10,297 nt of DNA from an uncultured Clostridia bacterium (lineage in GTDB: Bacteria; Bacillota; Clostridia; TANB77; CAG-508), in assembly GCA_947631725.1 (NCBI GenBank), contig CANRML010000043.1, forward strand, positions 1-10,297, read 5' to 3'. Positions 1 to 5,814 of this stretch are shown in pieces; within the stretch, counting starts at the first letter, position 1; each line of letters starts with the position of its first letter. Under the pieces are notes generated by a model. The model had not been told where the DNA came from. It ran no database searches and worked only from the letters and a program-made list of their open reading frames with translations. The position numbers and the translations under genes were made by a program.

Positions 1-27
1 TAAATCCTTCTAAATAGCACTTAATCG

Positions 28-48
28 GTAACTAGAAGTTACTTTTTC
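28..48 (+). terminator. Possible terminator of a gene left of the window
   Basis: A 6-bp perfect inverted repeat, GTAACT (28-33) and AGTTAC (37-42) with a 3-nt AGA loop, is followed directly by five T residues. This is the layout of a weak intrinsic terminator for plus-strand transcription entering from the left. The stem is short and AT-rich, and no upstream gene is visible to confirm it. Confidence 0.35.
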
Positions 49-70
49 TAAATTGAATTTACTTTTTCAA

Positions 71-99
71 TTGACCACTTTTTTTATTTTGGTTATATT
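71..99 (+). promoter_or_regulatory. Candidate sigma-A-like promoter of sspH
   Basis: TTGACC (71-76), a 17-nt spacer and TATATT (94-99) make a good housekeeping-type promoter about 48 nt before the sspH start. SspH-family genes are normally transcribed in the forespore by sigma F or sigma G, but I find no clear CATnnTA-type -10 element here. In such T-rich DNA the match could be chance. An AATTGAA/TTCAATT inverted repeat (51-57, 66-72) overlaps the first bases of the -35. Confidence 0.4.
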
Positions 100-146
100 T
101 TTTTCTTTTTTGGATATATTTAATATATACAAAGGAGGTATTTTTT

Positions 147-329
147 ATGGATTTAAAGAGAGTTCATTCTATTTTGGATAATGAGGAAAAACCTGATGTT
201 TTTTATCAAGATAGACCTGTTTGGATACAAGGTGTTACACAACATGTAGCTAAAATTGGATTTATTGATAATTTTGAGGAAAAAGATGTATATATAGAAG
301 ATTTATATGAAAAGGATTTATATAATTAA
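147..329 (+). CDS. sspH: Small acid-soluble spore protein, H family
   Basis: A 60-residue protein, close to the roughly 59 residues of the SspH family. It begins MDLKRVHSILDN, like the family start MDxxRAxEIL, and carries the central pattern VFYQDRPVWIQGV (18-30) that matches the family V-x-Y-x-x-x-P-V-W/Y-I-x-x-V, followed by a short acidic C-terminal part. Minor SASPs of this type are made in the developing spore and packed in the spore core; their exact role is unknown, and they are not the DNA-coating alpha/beta SASPs. The start is fixed by AAAGGAGGT (131-139), seven bases before the ATG. The gene stands alone, convergent with glyQS, and shares its terminator. It is the main direct sign that the organism forms endospores. 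The assignment rests on remembered family patterns, not an alignment. Confidence 0.85.
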   Translation: MDLKRVHSILDNEEKPDVFYQDRPVWIQGVTQHVAKIGFIDNFEEKDVYIEDLYEKDLYN

Positions 330-330
330 A

Positions 331-357
331 GCCCAATTTTAAAAATTGGGTCCTTTT
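331..357 (+). terminator. Intrinsic terminator after sspH, shared with glyQS
   Basis: CCCAATTTT (332-340) and AAAATTGGG (342-350) form a perfect inverted repeat, followed on the plus strand by TCCTTTTT. It lies between the sspH stop and the convergent glyQS stop. On the minus strand the downstream tract is only CTTTAATT, so termination of glyQS here is probably weaker. Confidence 0.75.
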
Positions 358-359
358 TA

Positions 360-1742
360 TTAAAATGCAATTTTTTCACTAATCCATTTTTCTAATTCAT
401 CTATATTAACTCTTACTTGCTCCATTGTATCACGTTCACGAATTGTTACAGCATTATCTTCTAATGTATCAAAATCTATTGTTACACAATATGGTGTTCC
501 TATTTCATCTTCTCTTCTATAACGTTTTCCAATGCTTCCTGCTTCGTCATAATCACACATAAAGGTTTTAGATAATTTTTGATAAACTTCTTCTGCTTTT
601 TCTGATAATTTTTTAGATAATGGAAGTACAGCCACTTTATATGGTGCTAATGCTGGATGTAAATGCAATACTACTCTAGTATCTCCTTCTGCAATTTCTT
701 CTTCATCATAGCTATTGCAAAGAAAAGCAAGTACAACTCTATCTGCTCCTAAAGATGGTTCAATTACATATGGTACATATTTTTCATTTGTTTCTGGATC
801 TTGATATGATAAATCTTGTTTAGAGTGATTCATATGTTGTGTTAAATCATAATCTGTTCTATCTGCAATTCCCCATAATTCTCCCCATCCAAATGGAAAT
901 TTAAATTCAATATCAGTTGTTGCTTTACTATAAAATACTAGTTCTTCTTTTGAGTGGTCTCTTAATCTTATATTTTCTTTTTTCATCCCTAATGATAATA
1001 ACCAATTCTCGCAGTAGTCTTTCCAATATTTATGCCATTGTAAGTCAGTTCCTGGCTTACAGAAAAATTCTAATTCCATTTGTTCGAATTCTCTTGTTCT
1101 AAATGTAAAGTTTCCAGGTGTTATTTCATTTCTAAATGCTTTACCTATTTGAGCAATTCCCATTGGCATTTTCTTTCTAGATGTTCTCATTACATTTTTA
1201 AAGTCTACAAAAATTCCCTGTGCTGTTTCTGGTCTTAAATAGATTTGACTTGTTGTATCTTCTGTAACACCTTGAAATGTTTTGAACATTAAATTAAATT
1301 TTCTAATTCCTGTAAAATTTGTTTTTCCACAATTTGGACATGGAATATTATTTTTTGATATAAAATTTGTTAATTCTTCATCAGACATGCCATCTGCTAT
1401 CATGTCTTTTCCTTGATCATGTGCCCATTCTTCTATCAGTTTATCTGCTCTATGTCTTGTTTTACACTCTTTACAGTCAATCAATGGGTCTGAAAATCCT
1501 CCCACATGTCCTGAAGCTACCCAAGTTTCTGGGTTCATTAATATTGCTGCATCTAGCCCAACAATATTTTTTTGTTCTTGTATAAATTTCTTTCTCCAAG
1601 CATTTTTTACATTATTCTTTAACTCATTTCCTAATGGTCCATAGTCCCATGTATTAGCTAATCCTCCATAAATTTCTGAACCAGGATATATAAATCCTCT
1701 GTTTTTACATAGGTTAACTAGTGTTTCCATTGATTTTAACAT
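360..1742 (-). CDS. glyQS: Glycine--tRNA ligase, dimeric (alpha2) type
   Basis: A class II aminoacyl-tRNA synthetase that charges tRNA-Gly in the cytoplasm; 460 residues, the normal length for the single-chain archaeal/eukaryotic-like GlyRS found in many Bacillota. Visible in order are the N-terminal part with NRGFIYPGSEIYGG (14-27), two Cys pairs (C90/C93 and CPNC 135-138) suited to zinc, YLRPETAQGIF (168-178), motif 2 with FRNE (203-206) and FRTREFEQMELEFF (214-227), motif 3 GADRVVLAF (332-340), and a C-terminal anticodon-binding domain from about 365. The start ATG at 1742 has AAAAGGAGGA with a seven-base spacing; the internal Met at codon 5 lies too far from it. Expression is predicted to depend on uncharged tRNA-Gly through the T-box just upstream. 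The gene looks intact. Confidence 0.97.
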   Translation of the reverse strand: MLKSMETLVNLCKNRGFIYPGSEIYGGLANTWDYGPLGNELKNNVKNAWRKKFIQEQKNIVGLDAAILMNPETWVASGHVGGFSDPLIDCKECKTRHRADKLIEEWAHDQGKDMIADGMSDEELTNFISKNNIPCPNCGKTNFTGIRKFNLMFKTFQGVTEDTTSQIYLRPETAQGIFVDFKNVMRTSRKKMPMGIAQIGKAFRNEITPGNFTFRTREFEQMELEFFCKPGTDLQWHKYWKDYCENWLLSLGMKKENIRLRDHSKEELVFYSKATTDIEFKFPFGWGELWGIADRTDYDLTQHMNHSKQDLSYQDPETNEKYVPYVIEPSLGADRVVLAFLCNSYDEEEIAEGDTRVVLHLHPALAPYKVAVLPLSKKLSEKAEEVYQKLSKTFMCDYDEAGSIGKRYRREDEIGTPYCVTIDFDTLEDNAVTIRERDTMEQVRVNIDELEKWISEKIAF

Positions 1743-1769
1743 AAAAATTCCTCCTTTTATTTTTTATAT

Positions 1770-1811
1770 AAAAAAACTTTCATACCTAGCGTATAAGCTA
1801 GGGACGAAAGT
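1770..1811 (-). terminator. Regulated terminator of the glycine T-box
   Basis: On the minus strand ACTTTC, an internal loop, CCTAGC, a 6-nt loop, then GCTAGG, an internal loop and GAAAGT form a strong hairpin, followed by a run of seven T. Its 5' arm contains CGTCCCT, the strand that pairs with AGGG of the T-box core in the competing antiterminator. It therefore acts as the off state of the switch. Confidence 0.88.
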
Positions 1812-1936
1812 AAAAATTTCCGCGTTTCCACCCTAATTCTTAAAACTTTTAAGTTTTAAGCACCTTAATTTTTAATATTGCTCCAAAGCTCCCCATATGT
1901 GTTATTTGCAAGTATCTCACCATTACTTACTCTCTG
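1770..1936 (-). promoter_or_regulatory. T-box leader sensing uncharged tRNA-Gly (specifier GGA)
   Basis: The T-box core AGGGTGGAAACGCGG lies at 1820-1834 (minus strand) and pairs with CGTCCCT to form the antiterminator. Its bulge TGGA is complementary to UCCA, which fits a tRNA-Gly with discriminator U. Stem I is compact: CAGAG (1932-1936) pairs with CTTTG (1884-1888), and GTAAGTA (1924-1930) with TACTTGC (1908-1914) around a loop holding GGTGAGA. The specifier is read as GGA at 1890-1892, followed by a purine and the closing helix. This is the position that holds GGC in the Bacillus subtilis glyQS leader as I recall it. Stem III is the perfect repeat at 1839-1860. No Stem II is seen, as in other glyQS leaders. 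The core has AAAC where the consensus has NACC. Confidence 0.9.
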
Positions 1937-1985
1937 AAAAATAACATTTTCATATTTTTTCTTTTTCATAGCAATTTATGTAATT

Positions 1986-2060
1986 TGGCAGGGGTAGAAG
2001 GATTCGAACCCTCACAGGCGGTTTTGGAGACCGATGTGCTACCATTAACACTATACCCCT
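1986..2060 (-). tRNA. tRNA-Trp (anticodon CCA)
   Basis: The minus strand folds into a full cloverleaf: acceptor AGGGGTA/TACCCCT, D stem GTGT/GCAC, anticodon loop CTCCAAA with anticodon CCA, T stem GAGGG/CCTTC with loop TTCGAAT, discriminator G as expected for tryptophan, and an encoded CCA end. The outermost anticodon-stem pair (27-43) reads U-C, a mismatch, while the other four pairs hold. The tRNA follows its own strong promoter and is followed after about 50 nt by the glycine T-box leader, with no terminator between. Confidence 0.96.
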
Positions 2061-2084
2061 ATCTAATTTTTAAAATCTTTTTAT

Positions 2085-2113
2085 ATCTTAACATATTTAA
2101 GACTATTTTTCAA
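2085..2113 (-). promoter_or_regulatory. Promoter of tRNA-Trp (and probably of the glyQS leader)
   Basis: On the minus strand TTGAAA (2108-2113), a 17-nt spacer and TAAGAT (2085-2090) with a TGn extended -10 just before it. The expected transcript start is near 2078, about 18 nt before the tRNA. No comparable promoter is seen between the tRNA and the T-box leader. Confidence 0.82.
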
Positions 2114-2169
2114 GCCTTTTTAAGAATTATTTTATAATTGAATTGTCGCTTTTTGTCGAATTGTTTTTC

Positions 2170-2198
2170 TTGATTTTTAAGCTTTTCTATGTTATAAC
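2170..2198 (+). promoter_or_regulatory. Extended -10 promoter of the M23 peptidase gene
   Basis: TTGATT (2170-2175), a 17-nt spacer ending in TGT, and TATAAC (2193-2198). The transcript would start near 2205-2208, at or just before the Shine-Dalgarno sequence, giving an extremely short leader. Because it lies inside the open frame that runs back to 2143, it argues that translation begins after 2208. Confidence 0.65.
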
Positions 2199-2207
2199 CC
2201 TTTTTAT

Positions 2208-2217
2208 AGGAGGTGAT
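2208..2217 (+). promoter_or_regulatory. Near-perfect Shine-Dalgarno that sets the M23 start
   Basis: AGGAGGTGAT is complementary over its length to the usual 3' end of 16S rRNA. It is followed in frame by ATT at 2218 and 2221, with no ATG, GTG or TTG in the expected window. The 7-nt spacing favours ATT at 2221. Confidence 0.7.
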
Positions 2218-2220
2218 ATT

Positions 2221-2802
2221 ATTTCAAATATATTCACAAAATTTTTCTTTATTCTATTTATTTTAGTTCTATTTGTTTCTATCTTTTTTACTCCAATTAT
2301 TAAAGGTGAAAATATATCTGATTTTTTAGAAAACGGTGAAATTTTATATGTTAATCCAAATGGCTTTGTCTGGCCAATTCCTGGTTATACTCGCATTAGT
2401 TCTCCTTTTGGTAAAAGAAATAGCCCAACTGCTGGTGCTTCTAGTTATCACTATGGATGTGATATTCCTGCTCCACAAGGTACAAAACTAATTGCTATAG
2501 CAGATGGAGAAATTACTTTTTTAAATTTTTTAGGTGCTGGTGGATATACTCTTACACTTTCATTTGAGAATTATAAAGTATCATATTGTCATATTGACCC
2601 CAATTTTTTAGTTTCTGTTGGTGATTTTGTAAAGCAAGGACAAGTTATTGCTTTAGTTGGTCCAAAATATGTTTATGGAGTTCCTGGTAATTTTTATAAA
2701 GATGAAAATGGTAACCCTACAAACGGGGCTACCACTGGTTCTCATTTACATATTGGATTTCGTATTAATAATCAATATCAAAATCCTATGAATTTTTTCT
2801 AA
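2221..2802 (+). CDS. Membrane-anchored M23 (LytM-type) peptidase, probable AUU start
   Basis: About 193 residues if started at ATT 2221. A short N-terminus with Lys7 precedes one hydrophobic segment (about 8-27), a signal anchor or signal peptide placing the rest outside the membrane. After a short linker comes an M23 domain with the zinc ligands in place: YHYGCD (His77, Asp81) and HLH (175-177), plus His124 in SYCHID. Such enzymes cut peptide cross-bridges or stems of peptidoglycan. The stretch between His124 and HLH (about 147-174) is longer and more polar than in small LytM domains. The open frame extends back to a TTG at 2143, but no ribosome site precedes that TTG and the likely promoter lies inside the extension. 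The gene is divergent from tRNA-Trp and ends at a bidirectional terminator. A role in vegetative wall turnover or sporulation cannot be told apart here. The family call is firm; the start is inferred. Confidence 0.88.
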   Translation: MSNIFTKFFFILFILVLFVSIFFTPIIKGENISDFLENGEILYVNPNGFVWPIPGYTRISSPFGKRNSPTAGASSYHYGCDIPAPQGTKLIAIADGEITFLNFLGAGGYTLTLSFENYKVSYCHIDPNFLVSVGDFVKQGQVIALVGPKYVYGVPGNFYKDENGNPTNGATTGSHLHIGFRINNQYQNPMNFF

Positions 2803-2804
2803 AC

Positions 2805-2830
2805 TAAAAAAGGGATTTCTCCCTTTTTTT
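2805..2830. terminator. Bidirectional terminator between M23 gene and the efp operon
   Basis: AAAAAAGGGA (2806-2815) and TCCCTTTTTT (2820-2829) form a 10-bp hairpin with a 4-nt loop. Runs of T follow on both strands, so it can stop the M23 transcript and the convergent operon transcript. It overlaps the stop codon of the Cys-rich protein gene. Confidence 0.88.
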
Positions 2831-3317
2831 ACATGTCATCATCTTCATCAATTTCGTCTTCGTCTATTTCATCATCTTCACATCCATCACAAGAGCAACA
2901 ATCTCCATTGCATCCTAAATGTCCATCTATATCTCCTGTCCAATCTAGTTCAATAGTGTTTCCACATTCTGGACATTCAATTTCTGTTCTATCTTCTTCA
3001 TCTACATCAACTACAAATTCATAATCACAATATGGACATACAATTTCAAAATCAAAGTTTTCATCTGAATAAATATCTTTTTGTATATGTGTTAAAATAT
3101 GTTCTACTTTATTCATTTTTTCGTCGAATTCTTTTTGTCTCTCCTCAAGCTTTTCAACTTCTTCTTTTCTATAGTCCATAATGTAATCCATTTGGTCTAA
3201 TACTACATCTAGAAATTGTGAAAATCTTAATTTAATATAATCTAAGTCTTCTTTATTTTTTATATTGGCTTCAATATCTTTTAAAAAGCTAGTATAACTG
3301 TCTTTTAATGTTCCCAT
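2829..3317 (-). CDS. Cys-rich zinc-ribbon protein with helical N-terminus, CD1247-like
   Basis: 162 residues, function unknown. Residues 1-80 are charged and helical, with a likely coiled coil around 45-80 (RKEEVEKLEERQKEF). Then come CPYC (94-97) and CPECG (115-119), a four-Cys zinc ribbon, a second Cys cluster (C136, C140, C141, C143, C146), and a strongly acidic tail of Asp, Glu and Ile. It resembles Clostridia proteins annotated as CD1247 N-terminal-domain proteins, which also pair a helical region with a ribbon and acidic segments; this likeness is from memory and uncertain. The start is supported by AAAGGAAA 6 nt before the ATG. Only 12 nt separate it from efp, so it is co-transcribed and probably translationally coupled. 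It is the last gene of the operon. It may act in nucleic-acid or protein binding, but nothing shows this directly. Confidence 0.8.
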   Translation of the reverse strand: MGTLKDSYTSFLKDIEANIKNKEDLDYIKLRFSQFLDVVLDQMDYIMDYRKEEVEKLEERQKEFDEKMNKVEHILTHIQKDIYSDENFDFEIVCPYCDYEFVVDVDEEDRTEIECPECGNTIELDWTGDIDGHLGCNGDCCSCDGCEDDEIDEDEIDEDDDM

Positions 3318-3329
3318 AAGTTTTCCTTT

Positions 3330-3896
3330 CTATACTCTTTCCATGTATTCACATGTTCTTGTATCTATTCTTAATACATCACCAATATTAACAAATAGTG
3401 GTACTTGTAATTCTAGTCCTGTTTCTAATTTTGCTGGTTTTCCTGATGTTGTTGTAGTGTTACCACTAAATCCTGGTTCTGTATATGTAACTTCCAACTC
3501 TACAAATGTAGGTGGTTCTACTGCAAATATGTTTCCTTTATATGAAAGAATAGTTACCTCCATATTTTCTTTTAAGTATTTTAAGCAATCTCCTAATTGA
3601 TCTTCATTTAATGGAATTTGGTCATATGTTTCATTATCCATGAAATAATATAATCCTCCATCATTGTATAAATATTGCATTGCTTTTTTCTCAATTTCTG
3701 CTCCTGGGAATTTATCTGATGGGTTAAATGTTCTTTCCAATGTTGCACCTGTTATTACATTTTTTAATTTTGTTCTAACAAATGCTGATCCCTTCCCTGG
3801 TTTTACATGTTGAAATTCTACAACTCTAAAAACATTTCCTTCCATTTCAAAAGTTGTTCCATTTCTAAAATCACCTGCTGAATATACTCCTGCCAT
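3330..3896 (-). CDS. efp: Translation elongation factor P
   Basis: EF-P binds ribosomes stalled at consecutive prolines, between the P and E sites, and stimulates peptide-bond formation. The 188 residues give the usual three barrels: an N-terminal KOW-like domain (about 1-65) with the loop KPGKGSAF, whose Lys35 is at the position modified or exposed in the family, a central OB domain (about 66-130), and a C-terminal OB domain ending in GDVLRIDTRTCEYMERV, a family hallmark. The start is ATG 3896, eight codons inside the longest frame, because AAAGGAG (3904-3910) precedes it; the upstream TTG at 3920 lies before that site. No EF-P modification gene is seen in the window. It sits between the M24 peptidase, which also acts on proline-containing peptides, and the Cys-rich gene, and has its own promoter. 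Confidence 0.97.
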   Translation of the reverse strand: MAGVYSAGDFRNGTTFEMEGNVFRVVEFQHVKPGKGSAFVRTKLKNVITGATLERTFNPSDKFPGAEIEKKAMQYLYNDGGLYYFMDNETYDQIPLNEDQLGDCLKYLKENMEVTILSYKGNIFAVEPPTFVELEVTYTEPGFSGNTTTTSGKPAKLETGLELQVPLFVNIGDVLRIDTRTCEYMERV

Positions 3897-3932
3897 TTTA
3901 TTTCTCCTTTCAATTTTCAAACTTATGTTACT

Positions 3933-3961
3933 ATTTTACTACAAAATTGCTATAAAATCAA
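3933..3961 (-). promoter_or_regulatory. Internal promoter of efp
   Basis: On the minus strand TTGATT (3956-3961), a 17-nt spacer and TAAAAT (3933-3938). The -35 overlaps the stop codon of the M24 peptidase gene. It would let efp and the Cys-rich gene be transcribed apart from the upstream operon genes. Confidence 0.6.
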
Positions 3962-5031
3962 GACTTTCCGCATATTATAGTATAATTTTTCTCAGAATTG
4001 GTTAATTTTATACATCCAATTTTTGTAATTTGAACTGTATCTTCAATTCTTACACCAAATTTCCCTGCTATATATATTCCAGGTTCATTTGTAACTACCA
4101 TATTTTCTCTTAGAATTGCTTCATTATTGCAGTTTATATATGGTGGTTCATGAATATCTAATCCCAGTCCATGTCCCAAACTATGAATAAGATTATGTCC
4201 TCCATGCAATTTAAAGTCGCCTTCAACCATTTTTGAGATTTGTCTTACATTTGCTCCTTCTTTATAGTCATTTAAAACTTGAATTTGATTTTTTAAAACT
4301 AAATCATATATTGGTTTTATTTCATCTGGTACTTTTCCAACAAATATTGTCCTTGTCATATCTGAACAATATCCATTTACTTTGCATCCCATATCTATTG
4401 TAATAATATCTTCTTTTTCAATCTTTCTATCAGTTGGAGTTGCATGTGGTTTAGATGTATTTTCTCCTGAAACAACAATTATTTCAAAAGCTATGCCATC
4501 TGCTTTTTCTCGATAATATTCTTCTATTTCTTTTGCTATTTGTTTTTCTGTCATACCTGGTTTTATATATTTTAACAAATAACTAAAGCAGTCATCTGTA
4601 ATGCTACAAGCTTTTTGAATATTTTTTATTTCATCTTCATCTTTTATCATCCTTTGCTTTTCTATCATGCCTTCTGTCTCTACAAGATTATTGATTTTAT
4701 ATTTTCTAATATATTCTTTATATTTTGCATATGTTACAAAATGTTCTTCAAAACCGACATTTTCACAAAACATAAAAAAGTTTTCATTATCGTCTACTGA
4801 TATATCTTTCATATCATATACAATGATTTCGTCATATATAGTTAAGGTGCTTTGAACTTCTTCAATATATCTTCCATCTGTAATATAAATATTTTCTTTT
4901 CTTGTGATTAGTAATGTTCCTTCTGCTTCAATATTTGTTAAATATTTAATGTTTTTTGGATTTGATATGATCATCCCTTGTAAATCTAGACTATTCATTT
5001 TATTTCGTAGCCATTGTAGCTTTGGATTCAT
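3958..5031 (-). CDS. M24 family aminopeptidase (Xaa-Pro peptidase type)
   Basis: A cytoplasmic two-metal peptidase of 357 residues, the usual size of small Xaa-Pro aminopeptidases or dipeptidases (YqhT/PapA type). Residues 1-125 form the creatinase N-terminal domain (SNPKNIKYLTN at 23-33); 130-350 form the pita-bread catalytic domain. The five metal ligands are all present: Asp213 (TIDMG), Asp224 (CSDMTRT), His287 (SLGHGLG), Glu316 (NEPGIYI) and Glu330 (VRIEDTV). His196 (KPHATPT) and His294 (DIHEPP) are the extra active-site histidines of proline-specific members. Start ATG 5031 has AAGGA close by and AAAGGA further up. It lies 16 nt after the prepilin peptidase gene and just before efp, a neighbourhood known from many Bacillota. 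Family certain; the exact choice between aminopeptidase and dipeptidase is inferred. Confidence 0.93.
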   Translation of the reverse strand: MNPKLQWLRNKMNSLDLQGMIISNPKNIKYLTNIEAEGTLLITRKENIYITDGRYIEEVQSTLTIYDEIIVYDMKDISVDDNENFFMFCENVGFEEHFVTYAKYKEYIRKYKINNLVETEGMIEKQRMIKDEDEIKNIQKACSITDDCFSYLLKYIKPGMTEKQIAKEIEEYYREKADGIAFEIIVVSGENTSKPHATPTDRKIEKEDIITIDMGCKVNGYCSDMTRTIFVGKVPDEIKPIYDLVLKNQIQVLNDYKEGANVRQISKMVEGDFKLHGGHNLIHSLGHGLGLDIHEPPYINCNNEAILRENMVVTNEPGIYIAGKFGVRIEDTVQITKIGCIKLTNSEKNYTIICGKS

Positions 5032-5047
5032 TTTCCTTCATTCCTTT

Positions 5048-5800
5048 CTACAGTTTATACAACCCTAATGTAAAAATTTGCATTAATACTGTTTTTATTG
5101 TTTCAAATGGGATGTACATATTTATAAATGTTGCTAGTACAATAAATGGTCCAAATGGTATATATTCATTTGATTTTCTTATTTTAGTAACTAATAATAA
5201 AATACTTAGGATTGCACCTATTAAGAAGGAAATCATTGTTATAGCAATTATATTTGATACACCAAATAGTAATCCTAAAGCAGCCATAAGTTTTACATCA
5301 CCAAATCCCATTGCTTCTTTTCCATAAATTAAAGCTCCAACTACAGTGATAAAAAGAAAAATTCCTCCACCTGTTAGCATCCCTAATATTAAGTTAATTG
5401 TAATAGCAATATCTGACATACCATATAGAAATGCAAATACAATTCCAATTTCAAATAGTGATAAATTTAATCTATTTGGAATAATCTGATGCTTATAATC
5501 AATAATAAATACTGATATTAGCATTGGTGCTATTATTAAATATTTAATTAAGTCTAAATTTGCTATTAAGGTTGGTTTTATACCACATACATAAATTAGT
5601 GTTGTATAAATAACAGCAATAGAAAGTATTATTAAATAGTTTGGTTTAAATTTCATTTTATATTCTGTTATTATATCTTTAGATATTACTTTTTTATATT
5701 CTGGCAATCTTTTATTGGCCCAATCTACTATTTGACCAACAAAAATTGATGCAATTACAGCTATAACATAATATGCAATGTGTATATCATTTAAATACAT
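5048..5800 (-). CDS. A24 prepilin peptidase, without the N-terminal Cys motif
   Basis: An integral membrane aspartic peptidase that cleaves leaders of type IV prepilin-like proteins at the inner face of the membrane. About 250 residues with some seven to eight hydrophobic segments. Both catalytic aspartates are visible: Asp101 in FIIDYKHQIIPN and Asp168 in MGFGDVKL (the GxGD motif), and the late conserved IPFGPF (214-219) is present. The N-terminus keeps traces of the PilD methyltransferase domain (GQIVDWANKRLP) but has no CxxC pairs, so methylation ability is doubtful. The start is taken as the second ATG (5800), nine bases after AGAAGGG; the first ATG (5809) abuts that site. The ribosome site overlaps the yqeG stop, suggesting coupling. 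No pilin or pilus-assembly gene is in the window, so its substrates lie elsewhere. Confidence 0.9.
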   Translation of the reverse strand: MYLNDIHIAYYVIAVIASIFVGQIVDWANKRLPEYKKVISKDIITEYKMKFKPNYLIILSIAVIYTTLIYVCGIKPTLIANLDLIKYLIIAPMLISVFIIDYKHQIIPNRLNLSLFEIGIVFAFLYGMSDIAITINLILGMLTGGGIFLFITVVGALIYGKEAMGFGDVKLMAALGLLFGVSNIIAITMISFLIGAILSILLLVTKIRKSNEYIPFGPFIVLATFINMYIPFETIKTVLMQIFTLGLYKL

Positions 5801-5814
5801 TATTTTCATCCCTT

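Noticed and set aside
114..128. ATATATT/AATATAT palindrome just before the sspH ribosome site
   Set aside because: Only A and T, common by chance in this base composition, and without a T tract or a known operator pattern.
1936..1985. Separate promoter for the glycine T-box after tRNA-Trp
   Set aside because: A TTGCTA is present on the minus strand, but at 16-18 nt spacing there is only GAAAAT-like sequence, so the match is too poor.
2143..2220. TTG start at 2143 giving a 219-residue M23 protein with two hydrophobic N-terminal segments
   Set aside because: No ribosome site precedes the TTG, the likely promoter lies inside this stretch, and T-rich non-coding DNA read in this frame gives Phe/Leu-rich residues by itself.
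2833..3024. Plus-strand frame rich in serine opposite the Cys-rich gene
   Set aside because: It is the complement of the Asp/Glu codon run (GAT/GAA read backwards gives Ser), with no ribosome site.
3897..3920. TTG start at 3920 adding eight residues to EF-P
   Set aside because: The extension contains the AAAGGAG ribosome site of the ATG at 3896, and EF-P proteins usually start close to the AGDFRNG motif.
4615..5327. Plus-strand frames opposite the M24 and A24 peptidase genes
   Set aside because: The minus-strand genes are clear family members with intact motifs; the opposite frames lack ribosome sites and recognisable domains.
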